Assembly: GCA_900552465.1 (NCBI GenBank)
Contig: URZO01000003.1
Span: forward strand, 54,275 to 118,274
Direction of reading: 5' to 3'
Length of the DNA: 64,000 bases
From: an uncultured Parabacteroides sp.
Lineage (GTDB): Bacteria > Bacteroidota > Bacteroidia > Bacteroidales > Tannerellaceae
Part shown: one piece after another, positions 9,015 through 17,138 of the stretch
Position numbering within the stretch: the first letter of the stretch is position 1
Layout: each line of letters opens with the position of its first letter
Program-made: the position numbers and the translations under genes
Notes under the pieces: model-generated
The model's input: only the letters and a program-made list of their open reading frames with translations
Told to the model about the DNA's origin: nothing
Database searches by the model: none

Positions 9015-11000
9015 TTATCTAACCGGAACATATTGCACGAATGCTTCCATCGCTTCATAAGAAGCAAGGCCTAACTGATGATACAGCTCGGCTGTAGCCC
9101 GGTTACGGTCTTCGGCACGCTGCCAGAACAAACGTTCGTCATCACCCAGGAACGGAGCGCTTTCGGCCTGCGACTGGTGTTTCAGGATCGCATTCCGCTT
9201 ATGGCGCAATTCTTCAGGAGAGATAGGCACGGCCATTTCCACATGGTCCATTTCCCACTCGGCCCACGCACCGCGATACATCCAGATACGGCAGTTCTTC
9301 AGCCATTCTTCGTCTTTCAGCTCGTCGAGGGCTGCCAGGACAGCATTCAGACAGACACGGTGAGTCCCGTGCGGGTCGGCAAGGTCACCGGCCACAAACA
9401 TTTCATCGGGCTGCACATCCATCAGCAACTTTTTCACGATTGCGATATCGGCTTCTCCCAGGTCGTTCTTCTTCACCAGCCCGGTTTCGTAGAACGGCAG
9501 GTCGAGGAAGTGGATATGATCGTCACTCTTGATTCCGCTGTAACGGGCACCGGCACGGGCTTCTTCCCGCCGGATCGTTCCTTTCATAAAGAGCACGTCA
9601 CGCTTTTCAGCCTCGCCTTCCACCTTCTCATAACGCAGGAAGTGGATAATTTCTTCGGCTTTCTTCTTCACCGTTTCGTCCTTCGTATACTTTTCACAAA
9701 CGTCGCGCAGGTATTCGCAGTAACGGATTACCTCTTCATCGCCAACCGCAATGTTTCCGGAAGTCTCATAAGCGACATGCACATCGTGATGCTGCTCGCA
9801 TAAACGGTGGAATGTTCCACCCATGGAAATCACATCATCATCAGGGTGCGGACTAAAGATAACCACCTTCTTCGGATACGGGGTTGCACGTTCGGGACGG
9901 TTCGAATCGTCGGCATTCGGCTTGCCGCCCGGCCATCCGGTAATCGTGTGCTGGATATCGTTGAATACCTTGATATTTACGTTATAAGCGGAACCGTAGA
10001 GGGCAAGCAGTTCACCCAAGCCGTTTTCGCTGTAATCCTTGTTTGTCAGTTTCAGGATCGGTTTACCGGTCAACTGGCACAGCCAGACGATTGCACGGCG
10101 GATCAGCTTGCTGTCCCATTCGCAATTGGTCACCAGCCAAGGATGGCTGATACGGGTCAGATCGTAAGCGGCAGACAAGTCGACCACTACTTTTGCATTC
10201 GTATGGTTCTGCAGATAAGAAGAGGGAACAGCGTCGCTCACCTTGCCTTCCACTGTCTTTGCTATGATATTGGCCTTGTCTTCGCCCCATGCCATCAGAA
10301 TCACGTTACGTGCCTTCATCATGGTTGCGATACCCATCGTGATGACGCCTGCCGGAACATTATCTAATGACGGGAACGTGCGGGAAGCCTCTTTGCGGGC
10401 TGCACCTTCCAGCAGAACCAGACGTGTACGGGAACTCAAACTTGCTCCGACACCGTTGAACATGATATTGCTGGCATGCCCTACGCCTAACAGGACGTAA
10501 TCCAAACCGCCTGCCTTCTGGATATTTTCTTCATATATCCGGCAGAAATCGATGATAGCATCTTTCGGCATACAACCATCGGGAGCATACACGTTCTCAG
10601 GAGCGATATCGATATGATCCAGCAAAGCCTCTTTCAACTGTGCCACATTACCGGCAGAAGAAGAAACAAGCGGGAAAAATTCATACTCAACAAAGAGAAC
10701 CACATTGCGGAAGCTCAATTGCTCTTCCTTATGCATGCGGATCAATTCCTTATATATGCTCAACGGAGAACGGCCTCCGGGAATAGCCATCACGAAGTTT
10801 TCCCCGATTTCCTGTTTCTTGCGGATTTGATCTGCGATCTCTTTGGCGATAGCAAACGAGCCTTCATCGGCCGATTTATAGATGTTTGTCGGAATCTTTT
10901 CCAGACGGGTTAAAACTGAATGCTCGAAAGCATTTTCCGGACGATAGTACCGTTGCGGTATTCTCGTCAGGGTAATCTGCGAACTAAGGTCTGTCTTCAT
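9015..11000 (-). CDS. NagB-like deaminase domain fused to PIG-L deacetylase
   Basis: The 661-residue protein joins two domains. Residues about 15-275 have the glucosamine-6-phosphate deaminase fold; residues about 375-600 are a PIG-L/LmbE zinc de-N-acetylase with an intact PHPDDD metal motif near 380 and a DPHGTH motif near 545. The deaminase part has lost its usual active-site residues: where E. coli NagB has NDGHIAFNE (Asp141, His143, Glu148) this protein reads HASNIMFNG, and the Asp72 region is also changed. I infer that the first domain binds a sugar phosphate or is regulatory, while the second hydrolyses an N-acetyl group. Annotating it as plain nagB would mislead. Two nagA genes follow to the right on the same strand, supporting an amino-sugar role. 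Confidence 0.88.
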   Translation of the reverse strand: MKTDLSSQITLTRIPQRYYRPENAFEHSVLTRLEKIPTNIYKSADEGSFAIAKEIADQIRKKQEIGENFVMAIPGGRSPLSIYKELIRMHKEEQLSFRNVVLFVEYEFFPLVSSSAGNVAQLKEALLDHIDIAPENVYAPDGCMPKDAIIDFCRIYEENIQKAGGLDYVLLGVGHASNIMFNGVGASLSSRTRLVLLEGAARKEASRTFPSLDNVPAGVITMGIATMMKARNVILMAWGEDKANIIAKTVEGKVSDAVPSSYLQNHTNAKVVVDLSAAYDLTRISHPWLVTNCEWDSKLIRRAIVWLCQLTGKPILKLTNKDYSENGLGELLALYGSAYNVNIKVFNDIQHTITGWPGGKPNADDSNRPERATPYPKKVVIFSPHPDDDVISMGGTFHRLCEQHHDVHVAYETSGNIAVGDEEVIRYCEYLRDVCEKYTKDETVKKKAEEIIHFLRYEKVEGEAEKRDVLFMKGTIRREEARAGARYSGIKSDDHIHFLDLPFYETGLVKKNDLGEADIAIVKKLLMDVQPDEMFVAGDLADPHGTHRVCLNAVLAALDELKDEEWLKNCRIWMYRGAWAEWEMDHVEMAVPISPEELRHKRNAILKHQSQAESAPFLGDDERLFWQRAEDRNRATAELYHQLGLASYEAMEAFVQYVPVR

Positions 11001-11041
11001 GTTTAATTATTGATTTAGTATATTATTCATAACTCGAATCA

Positions 11042-11049
11042 CAAATATA
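11042..11049 (-). promoter_or_regulatory. -7 promoter box for the NagB-like/PIG-L gene
   Basis: TATATTTG on the minus strand lies about 42 bases before the ATG at 11000, so this gene appears to have its own promoter distinct from the nagA pair. Confidence 0.55.
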
Positions 11050-11146
11050 ACAATTAATCCACGAATCCAGCTTTACAAACCATTTAAAAAATCAATACAT
11101 CAATAGGAAGTATATATAAAACAGGTTTTGGCGGAGAGAAAAACAG

Positions 11147-11339
11147 TAAATGATGATTTACCAGTTTGTTTATATCGACCGTTGGTAACTCCTTCCCCTC
11201 TTGAGAGGGGGCAGGGGGTGTGTGAATTTTCTTTGATAGACAGAAAGATAACACACCCCTTATCCCCTCTCAAGAGGGGATACAGATACTCCCGGCCCTA
11301 TAACCACAAATACGAAACACACCGATAAATCATCATTTA
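11147..11339. repeat. 193-bp MITE-like inverted-repeat element
   Basis: The element is bounded by perfect 14-bp terminal inverted repeats (TAAATGATGATTTA at 11147-11160; its complement at 11326-11339). Inside lies a second inverted pair, 11194-11223 against 11251-11280, matching at 27 of 30 positions, whose arms are themselves near-palindromic (CCCCTCTTGAGAGGGG). No gene is credible here, and this element fills most of the 354-base gap between the NagB-like gene and nagA. I see no obvious target-site duplication. It could be a non-autonomous mobile element or a processed structured RNA. Confidence 0.65.
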
Positions 11340-11354
11340 GAGGTTCAACTATCA

Positions 11355-12515
11355 TTAATATAATGTATTGGCATCCGGAACAAGATGTCCCAGCGACCAA
11401 ACGGCACGGACAGCCAGGTTGCGGTCCATGATGATGATATCGGCATCCTTACCACGCTGCAAAGTTCCCGTACGGTCGGCAACACCCATCAGGCGTGCCG
11501 GCGTTTCGGAAGCCATACGGACAGCATCGGCCAAGGGGATATTCGCCTTCTGGACCATTGTGCGGACCAGCACATCCATCGTCGCAATACTTCCGGCAAG
11601 CGAAGAATGGTCTGCCAGCTTACAAACACCGTCTTCTATGATAATGCGAGAATCTTCATCCGGCTTTATATCGCTGGCGGCATACGACAACGCGTCGGTC
11701 ACCAGGCAAGTACGTTCCACGCCTTTCAACTTATAGACCAGGCGGAGGATCGTGGAAGGCAAATGCTTGCCGTCGGCAATCACTTCGACCGTCATATCGT
11801 CCATCAGGAACACGCTTTCCACCGTTCCCTCATATTTATATTCACGACGCTTGTGGAAACCGGGCATTGCATTATAGAACTGGGCGGCATGTGTGAAACC
11901 GGCAGCATAAGCAGCCTTGATATCTCCAAACTCGGCTTCCGTATGCGTGATAGCCGCCAGAATGCCTTTCGACCGGAGGTAACGGGCAAAGTCATGCGCA
12001 CCGGGCAATTCCGGGCTGGCATCCCAACGCTTGATGCAACCGGTGCTTTCCAGGATAGAAGTGTATTCCTCTTTATCCGGGTCTTTCACATCGTACAAGC
12101 TGCCTGCCATCTTTGTATTCAGGTAAGGACCTTCCACATGAAGCCCCAAAACCGTACTGTTCTTTTCCGCCATCAGGCCCTCGCAGATGGAAACCGCTTT
12201 GCAAATGGATTCTTTCGGAGAAGAGGATAATGTGGGAAATATAGTTGTCGCCCCATGTTTCAAATGGGCTGCAACCGCCGTACGAAAAGCTTCTTCCGTA
12301 CATTCCTTAAAATCATGGCCACCACCGCCATGCACATTCATGGCCACAAAACCGGGAACGATATACATTCCCTTGGCATCTATCACCTTGGCGCCTATTA
12401 CAGCCAGGTCGCTATTTGTTACTTCCAGTATCTTACCATCGCTTACCAATACGGAGCCGTCTTTCAACCATCCCTGCGGGGTGAGAATCTGGCCATTTAT
12501 AATCTGAGTCAGCAT
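11355..12515 (-). CDS. nagA: N-acetylglucosamine-6-phosphate deacetylase paralogue (altered metal site)
   Basis: From the ATG at 12515 the product is 387 residues, the usual NagA length, with the amidohydrolase TIM barrel. NagA removes the acetyl group from GlcNAc-6-phosphate in the cytoplasm. Present are the metal-binding Glu (GLHVEGPYLN), the first barrel His (ITHTEAEF) and the catalytic Asp (LVTDAL). However, the residue equivalent to zinc ligand His216 of E. coli NagA is Gln (AAQFYNAM), and the HxH near residue 63 reads NVH. The neighbouring paralogue keeps His at both places, so this copy may have changed metal, substrate or activity. I chose this start to match the paralogue; an in-frame ATG at 12524 lies inside a repeat. 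Confidence 0.87.
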   Translation of the reverse strand: MLTQIINGQILTPQGWLKDGSVLVSDGKILEVTNSDLAVIGAKVIDAKGMYIVPGFVAMNVHGGGGHDFKECTEEAFRTAVAAHLKHGATTIFPTLSSSPKESICKAVSICEGLMAEKNSTVLGLHVEGPYLNTKMAGSLYDVKDPDKEEYTSILESTGCIKRWDASPELPGAHDFARYLRSKGILAAITHTEAEFGDIKAAYAAGFTHAAQFYNAMPGFHKRREYKYEGTVESVFLMDDMTVEVIADGKHLPSTILRLVYKLKGVERTCLVTDALSYAASDIKPDEDSRIIIEDGVCKLADHSSLAGSIATMDVLVRTMVQKANIPLADAVRMASETPARLMGVADRTGTLQRGKDADIIIMDRNLAVRAVWSLGHLVPDANTLY

Positions 12516-12547
12516 AATTTTCAATTTTCAATTCTCAATTTTCAATT
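12516..12547. repeat. 32-bp CAATTTTCAATT-type repeat between the nagA genes
   Basis: This AT-rich sequence of repeated CAATTT/CAATTC blocks fills the whole gap between the nagA genes, from the downstream start codon to within the upstream stop codon. A copy differing at one position lies at 45314-45345, so it is dispersed rather than local. Confidence 0.7.
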
Positions 12548-13712
12548 AGAACAGCTTATTGGTTCCTTCAACCAATTTCCCCATCGCCCAAACAGCACGT
12601 ACATTCAGGTCCTTATCCAAAATCTGGATATCGGCATCCTTACCACGCTGCAAAGAGCCCTTACGGTCATACACGCCCATGATACGCGCCGGTGTTTCAG
12701 AAGCCATACGGACAGCGTCCTCCAACGGGATCTCCGCTTTCTGGACGATCGTACGGATCAGGCGGTCCATCGTGGCGACACTGCCGGCAAGGGCAGAACG
12801 GTCCGCCAGTTTGCAAACGCCGTCCTCAATGATCACACGCGGGTCAAACGCCGTCTGGCTGTCGCTTGCCGCACAAGCCAGCGCATCGGTAATCAGGCAA
12901 GTGCGTTCCACACCTTTGATCTTATAGACCAGGCGAAGGATCGTCGGCGGCACATGAATACCGTCGGCCACAACCTCGACCGTCATATCGTCGATCAGGT
13001 AAATACTTTCCACCGTACCTTCATATTTATATTCGCGACGTTTGTGGAAACCCGGCATTGCATTGTAGAAGTGGGTCGCATGCGTATATCCGGCTTCGTA
13101 TGCAGTCTGGATGTCTTCATATTCAGCCTGTGTATGCCCGACGGAAGCCACCACGCCTTTCGATGTGATGTATTTTCCGAACTGCATGGCGCCCGGAAGT
13201 TCGGGAGCTGCGTCCCAACGTTTGATGCAATGTGTTTCTTCCAGCAAAGGGATGTATTCTTCCGGGTCCGGATTCTTGATGTTTTCAGGCAACTGTCCGC
13301 CAGCCATCTTCATGTTGAAGTAGTGCCCTTCAAGGTGAAGTCCCAGAACCGGACTGTCTTTTTCAGCCATCAACTTTTCGGTCGTTGCAGCCGCCTCGCG
13401 GATCATCGGGATTGTGGAAGAAGACAGCGTGGGGAAAATACTGGTCGTACCGTGCTGCATGTGGGCGGCTATTGCCACCCGGAAGGCCTCTTCCGTGCCT
13501 TCCATAAAGTCACGTCCGCCACCGCCGTGCACATGGATTTCTACTCCGCCCGGCACGATATACATGCCTTTGGCGTCTATCAAAGTGGCTCCGACAACTG
13601 CCAGGTCGCAGTTCGTCACTTCCAGAATCTTGTTATCGCTTATCAGAACAGAACCGTCTTTCAACCAGCCCTGTGGGGTAAGGATCTTGCCATTTATAAT
13701 CTGAGTTAACAT
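12546..13712 (-). CDS. nagA: N-acetylglucosamine-6-phosphate deacetylase
   Basis: The product has 388 residues and begins MLTQIINGK like the downstream copy. It retains HVHG near residue 60, the metal Glu in GLHLEGHYFN, His in VGHTQAEY, His in ATHFYNAM and the catalytic Asp in LITDAL, so it is the better candidate for the active deacetylase. One oddity is His in place of the usual Pro in the EGP motif. It is the first gene of a leftward pair with the second nagA, separated only by a 30-base repeat. A -7 box lies 41 bases upstream. The two copies look roughly 70 percent identical by eye, consistent with tandem duplication. Confidence 0.92.
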   Translation of the reverse strand: MLTQIINGKILTPQGWLKDGSVLISDNKILEVTNCDLAVVGATLIDAKGMYIVPGGVEIHVHGGGGRDFMEGTEEAFRVAIAAHMQHGTTSIFPTLSSSTIPMIREAAATTEKLMAEKDSPVLGLHLEGHYFNMKMAGGQLPENIKNPDPEEYIPLLEETHCIKRWDAAPELPGAMQFGKYITSKGVVASVGHTQAEYEDIQTAYEAGYTHATHFYNAMPGFHKRREYKYEGTVESIYLIDDMTVEVVADGIHVPPTILRLVYKIKGVERTCLITDALACAASDSQTAFDPRVIIEDGVCKLADRSALAGSVATMDRLIRTIVQKAEIPLEDAVRMASETPARIMGVYDRKGSLQRGKDADIQILDKDLNVRAVWAMGKLVEGTNKLF

Positions 13713-13752
13713 AGCGCAAGAATTAAGTTTGTGTTTTTTAGTTTTAAGCAGG

Positions 13753-13760
13753 CAAAGTTA
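13753..13760 (-). promoter_or_regulatory. -7 promoter box for the nagA pair
   Basis: TAACTTTG on the minus strand sits about 41 bases before the ATG at 13712. The 22-bp repeat array at 13866-13953 lies roughly 105 bases further upstream. Confidence 0.5.
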
Positions 13761-13865
13761 ATATGTTTCCGGATTACTTCGGGCATGTATTTAATTTTTC
13801 TTCAGCCGGTGTTTAAATTTTTTCCGCCATGTAACTAAAATTTCCCCGGCATATAATCCGATGTT

Positions 13866-13953
13866 GACAACCGTCGGCCGTATGGCCGATAATCGTCAGC
13901 CATACGGCTGATAACCGTCAACCACTCGGCTGATAATTATCAGCCAATAAACC
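13866..13953. repeat. Tandem 22-bp dyad array (TCAGCC/GGCTGA arms), four units
   Basis: Four contiguous degenerate units of exactly 22 bp are read. Each holds a 6-4-6 inverted repeat, for example TCGGCC-gtat-GGCCGA and TCAGCC-atac-GGCTGA, followed by a 6-base spacer such as taatcg or taaccg. The fourth unit is decayed. It lies in the 457-base gene-free stretch between pirin and nagA, upstream of the nagA promoter. The geometry is the same as arrays at 24476, 43578 and 49461. Confidence 0.8.
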
Positions 13954-14032
13954 GATCGGCATTAATTTCAAATACATCCCGAGCCATTTTCCAATAGAAT
14001 CCAATGAAATATTCATTTAATGTAATAAATAA

Positions 14033-14079
14033 CGCCTCCTGATACTTATCCCGGCTACAAGCGAGAGAATCAGGAGGCG
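14033..14079. other. Conserved-looking hairpin, 11-bp stem, 25-base loop
   Basis: CGCCTCCTGAT at 14033-14043 pairs perfectly with ATCAGGAGGCG at 14069-14079. It is about 90 bases after the pirin stop on the minus strand, followed by a weak T-rich stretch on that strand, so it could terminate pirin transcription. The stem also contains AGGAGG-like sequence. Nothing else is seen between it and the pirin gene. Confidence 0.5.
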
Positions 14080-14169
14080 ATTTAACGGTTTTGTCAATCT
14101 GATGAACTGCTACCGCTGACATTTACATATATATAAAAAAACAGAAGTAAGCCGGAAATAACAACAACC

Positions 14170-14877
14170 TTATTCCATCGGAACTTCCATCAATAGAACC
14201 GTTGCGTGTTTCAACACTTCTATCACAAGACTGTCAGTTTCCCAGAAGCCTGCGCCATCCCGTTTAGACAGGACCGTATTGGAAACCTCGACTTCACCTT
14301 CGATCACAAACAGATAAACACCGTTTTTCTTATTGTGCAACTTATATTCTTTCACAATCCCGGCATCAAATGTTCCCATCGAGAACCAGGCATCCTGATT
14401 AATAGAAGCAGGAGCTGTACCGTCCGGTGCAATCATCACACCCAATTCGTTTTTCTTCAAGACAGAACGGACATCATAGCTCTTATAATGGGGTTTCGTA
14501 TTCTCTTCACGCGGGAACACCCAAATCTGAAGGAATTCCAGTTGCTCTTCTCCGCTGTCGTTAAACTCGCTATGGAGAATTCCCGTACCGGCACTCATCA
14601 CTTGAATCTCACCCGGAGTAATCACTTCGCTGTTCTGGATACTGTCGCCATGGCGCAGATAACCTTTCAGCGGAATGGAGATTACTTCCATATTCTTATG
14701 TGGATGTGTATCGAACCCTTCTCCCGGAGCAACCGAATCGTCGTTTAAAACACGAAGCATGCCAAAATGAACCCTTTTCGGATTATAGTAATTGGCAAAA
14801 CTGAAAGTATGATGAGTCTTTAACCATCCATGATTTGCATACCCACGAGTATTGGCTTTATCCACTATTGTTTTCAT
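14170..14877 (-). CDS. Pirin family protein (bicupin)
   Basis: The 235-residue protein has the pirin signature in its N-terminal cupin: a HTFSFANYYNP beginning, the metal-binding HPHKNMEVISIPLKG block near residues 56-70, and HSEFN near 101. Its cytoplasmic cupin domains bind a metal, usually Fe. Bacterial pirins such as YhhW/YhaK have quercetinase or redox-sensing activity; the in vivo role here is unknown. The gene stands alone, divergent from guaB, with about 220 bases between the starts. Confidence 0.9.
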   Translation of the reverse strand: MKTIVDKANTRGYANHGWLKTHHTFSFANYYNPKRVHFGMLRVLNDDSVAPGEGFDTHPHKNMEVISIPLKGYLRHGDSIQNSEVITPGEIQVMSAGTGILHSEFNDSGEEQLEFLQIWVFPREENTKPHYKSYDVRSVLKKNELGVMIAPDGTAPASINQDAWFSMGTFDAGIVKEYKLHNKKNGVYLFVIEGEVEVSNTVLSKRDGAGFWETDSLVIEVLKHATVLLMEVPME

Positions 14878-15052
14878 AAAAAATCCTCCTATGTTAATTA
14901 CGCTTATATAACAATCCCATCTGCAGAAAAGTTGCCGGAACAGACTGTCCCTGACAGACGGATTTTCTTAGCTTCCTGCATACAGAGCGCAGAAAACAGG
15001 AAAAAACAGAATTTTCTTTTATCCAGACAATACAGGATACAAGAGAATTGAG

Positions 15053-15060
15053 TACTTTTG
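15053..15060 (+). promoter_or_regulatory. -7 promoter box for guaB
   Basis: TACTTTTG lies 37 bases before the ATG at 15098. No TTG is present at the ideal -33 spacing. Confidence 0.55.
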
Positions 15061-15097
15061 TACCCTAATAAAAATTCATCCAGTAAATATAAACACT

Positions 15098-16591
15098 ATG
15101 GCAGTTTACTTAAACGATGTATCGAGAACCTTCGGTGAATACTTACTTATTCCAGGTTTAACCACCAAGCAATGTGTGCCAACCAATGTTTCACTGAAAA
15201 CCCCGCTTGTGAAACACAAAGTAGGTGAAAAGCCAGCGATCGAATTAAACATTCCTTTCGTTTCAGCGATCATGCAATCTGTTTCCGGCCCCAAGCTGGC
15301 TATCGAATTGGCCCGCAACGGAGGATTATCTTTTATCTTCGGTTCACAGCCTATTGCCAGCCAGGCAGACATGGTTCGAAGAGTTAAGAAGTTCAAAGCC
15401 GGATTTGTAATCAGCGATTCCAATCTGACTCCGGAAAATACACTGGCAGATGTCATCGCCCTGGTACAGCGTACCGAACATTCCACAATAGGCGTGACAG
15501 ACGACGGTACTCCTAACGGTAAATTGCTGGGATTAGTAACCAGTCGTGACTATCGCGCAGAAAAGGATCCTCTTGACAGGAAAGTAAAAGAATTTATGAC
15601 TCCGTTCTCCAAGCTGATCGTCGGCGATCTGGGAGTGACTCTCAGCGAAGCCAATCAGATCATTTGGGATCACAAACTGAACACACTGCCGATTATCGAC
15701 AAAGATCAGAAATTACAATATTTCGTTTTCCGCAAGGACTATGACAACCACCGCGAGAATCCGAAAGAACTGTCTGGCAACGATAAAAAACTGCTGGTCG
15801 GTGCAGGTATCAATTCACGCGACTATATGGAACGTGTTCCTGCTTTGGTTGAAGCTGGTGTCGACGTACTTTGCATCGACTCATCCGACGGCTATTCCGA
15901 ATGGCAACAGGAGACATTGCAGTGGATCAAGAAAACATATGGCGACAAAGTATTAGTAGGTGCCGGCAACGTTGTCGACAAGGAAGGCTTCGACTATTTG
16001 GTTGAAGCTGGTGCCGATTTCATTAAAGTAGGCATCGGCGGTGGCTCCATCTGTATCACCCGTGAGCAGAAGGGCATCGGCCGCGGACAGGCTACTGCTC
16101 TGATCGACGTAGCACAAGCTCGTGATGAATATATGAAGAAAACAGGTATTTATGTTCCTATCTGTAGTGACGGCGGCTTGGTGCATGACTATCATATGGT
16201 GCTTGCTTTGGCAATGGGTGCGGACTTCCTGATGATGGGACGCTATTTCGCCCGTTTCGACGAATCACCTACAAAGAAAATGAAGATTGGAAACAACTTC
16301 GTAAAAGAGTATTGGGGCGAAGGTTCCAACCGTGCCAAGAACTGGCAACGTTATGATATGGGTGGCAACGAAGCCTTGAAATTTGAAGAAGGTGTAGACA
16401 GCTATGTTCCATATGCCGGTAAGATGAAAGACAACCTCAATGTTACATTGGGCAAAATGATTTCAACCATGTGCAGTTGCGGTGCAACCACTGTACCGGA
16501 ATTACAGAAGAATGCCAAGATCACATTGGTTTCATCGACCAGTATTGTGGAAGGTGGCGCGCATGACGTGATATTGAAGGAACAGAACTAA
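15098..16591 (+). CDS. guaB: IMP dehydrogenase, Tritrichomonas-like type
   Basis: The 497-residue enzyme oxidises IMP to XMP with NAD+, the committed step of GTP synthesis, in the cytoplasm. The TIM barrel is interrupted by a CBS-type subdomain at about 105-225. The catalytic loop reads GIGGGSICITREQKG with nucleophile Cys319, and the flap region reads RYFARFDESP. The N-terminus (FGEYLLIPGLTT), barrel and C-terminus (SIVEGGAHDVI) closely resemble the enzyme of the protist Tritrichomonas foetus, including the same number for the catalytic Cys, rather than the usual bacterial GuaB with its GIGPGSICTTR loop. Many Bacteroidales carry a second, ordinary GuaB; none is in this window. Transcribed alone from its own promoter. 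Confidence 0.93.
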   Translation: MAVYLNDVSRTFGEYLLIPGLTTKQCVPTNVSLKTPLVKHKVGEKPAIELNIPFVSAIMQSVSGPKLAIELARNGGLSFIFGSQPIASQADMVRRVKKFKAGFVISDSNLTPENTLADVIALVQRTEHSTIGVTDDGTPNGKLLGLVTSRDYRAEKDPLDRKVKEFMTPFSKLIVGDLGVTLSEANQIIWDHKLNTLPIIDKDQKLQYFVFRKDYDNHRENPKELSGNDKKLLVGAGINSRDYMERVPALVEAGVDVLCIDSSDGYSEWQQETLQWIKKTYGDKVLVGAGNVVDKEGFDYLVEAGADFIKVGIGGGSICITREQKGIGRGQATALIDVAQARDEYMKKTGIYVPICSDGGLVHDYHMVLALAMGADFLMMGRYFARFDESPTKKMKIGNNFVKEYWGEGSNRAKNWQRYDMGGNEALKFEEGVDSYVPYAGKMKDNLNVTLGKMISTMCSCGATTVPELQKNAKITLVSSTSIVEGGAHDVILKEQN

Positions 16592-16676
16592 TAACTTTCT
16601 GCTAAATGCACTCAAAAAGGGGAATATTGATAATATGATAGGCGATATTGCCAATTCAGCTTATCTATATTATAGG

Positions 16677-16684
16677 TATCTTTG
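16677..16684 (+). promoter_or_regulatory. -7 promoter box for the thioredoxin gene
   Basis: TATCTTTG lies 24 bases before the ATG at 16709, predicting a leader of only about 17 bases. Confidence 0.6.
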
Positions 16685-16708
16685 CAATATCAATAAAAAG
16701 AAAGCAAT

Positions 16709-17062
16709 ATGACACCCATTGAATTAACAAAAGCAGAATTTATACAACAAGTAGGAAACTTTGAAGAAAATCCTAAGGATTGGAAATATGTAGGAGACAA
16801 ACCTTGTATTGTGGATTTCCACGCGCCTTGGTGTGGTTATTGCAAACGTTTGGAACCGATCCTGAACGAGTTTGCAAAAGAATATGACGGAAAGCTGTAT
16901 ATCTACAAAGTAAATGTAGACAACGAAGAAGAGCTTGAAGCAGCATTCAAGATTCGGACAATCCCAACACTGCTCCTATGCCGGATGGATGGAAGTAGAG
17001 AAATGATGCTCGGCACGATGGGCAAACCGGAACTCCGCAAAGTGATTGAAGGTATCCTGTAA
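16709..17062 (+). CDS. Thioredoxin family protein
   Basis: The 117-residue protein is a single thioredoxin domain with the active site WCGYC (Cys42 and Cys45) and the cis-Pro motif TIPTLLL. The CGYC active site differs from classical CGPC thioredoxin, so its redox potential may differ. There is no signal peptide, so it should reduce disulfides in the cytoplasm. It has its own promoter and ends at a strong bidirectional terminator shared with the converging DUF5715 gene. Confidence 0.92.
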   Translation: MTPIELTKAEFIQQVGNFEENPKDWKYVGDKPCIVDFHAPWCGYCKRLEPILNEFAKEYDGKLYIYKVNVDNEEELEAAFKIRTIPTLLLCRMDGSREMMLGTMGKPELRKVIEGIL

Positions 17063-17073
17063 CTATTTTATAA

Positions 17074-17118
17074 AAAAAACGCCTCATGCTTATAGATTCA
17101 AAGCATGAGGCGTTTTTT
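17074..17118. terminator. Bidirectional terminator between thioredoxin and DUF5715 genes
   Basis: A perfect 18-bp stem (arms 17074-17091 and 17101-17118) with a 9-base loop has A-run and T-run flanks, so it can terminate both converging transcripts. The stem core is GCCTCATGCTT. Confidence 0.9.
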
Positions 17119-17138
17119 GATTGTATAAAATATGCAGA

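Noticed and set aside
11128..11328. 66-codon open frame in the gap between the NagB-like and nagA genes
   Set aside because: It lies almost wholly within the inverted-repeat element and encodes a low-complexity product.
12255..13709. Long rightward open frame of 484 codons opposite the two nagA genes
   Set aside because: It is the antisense shadow of the nagA pair; its composition is His/Arg/Phe-rich with no known motif and it crosses the intergenic repeat.
13940..14122. 60-codon leftward open frame after pirin
   Set aside because: It overlaps the 22-bp array and the 14033 hairpin, and no start signal or conserved motif is seen.
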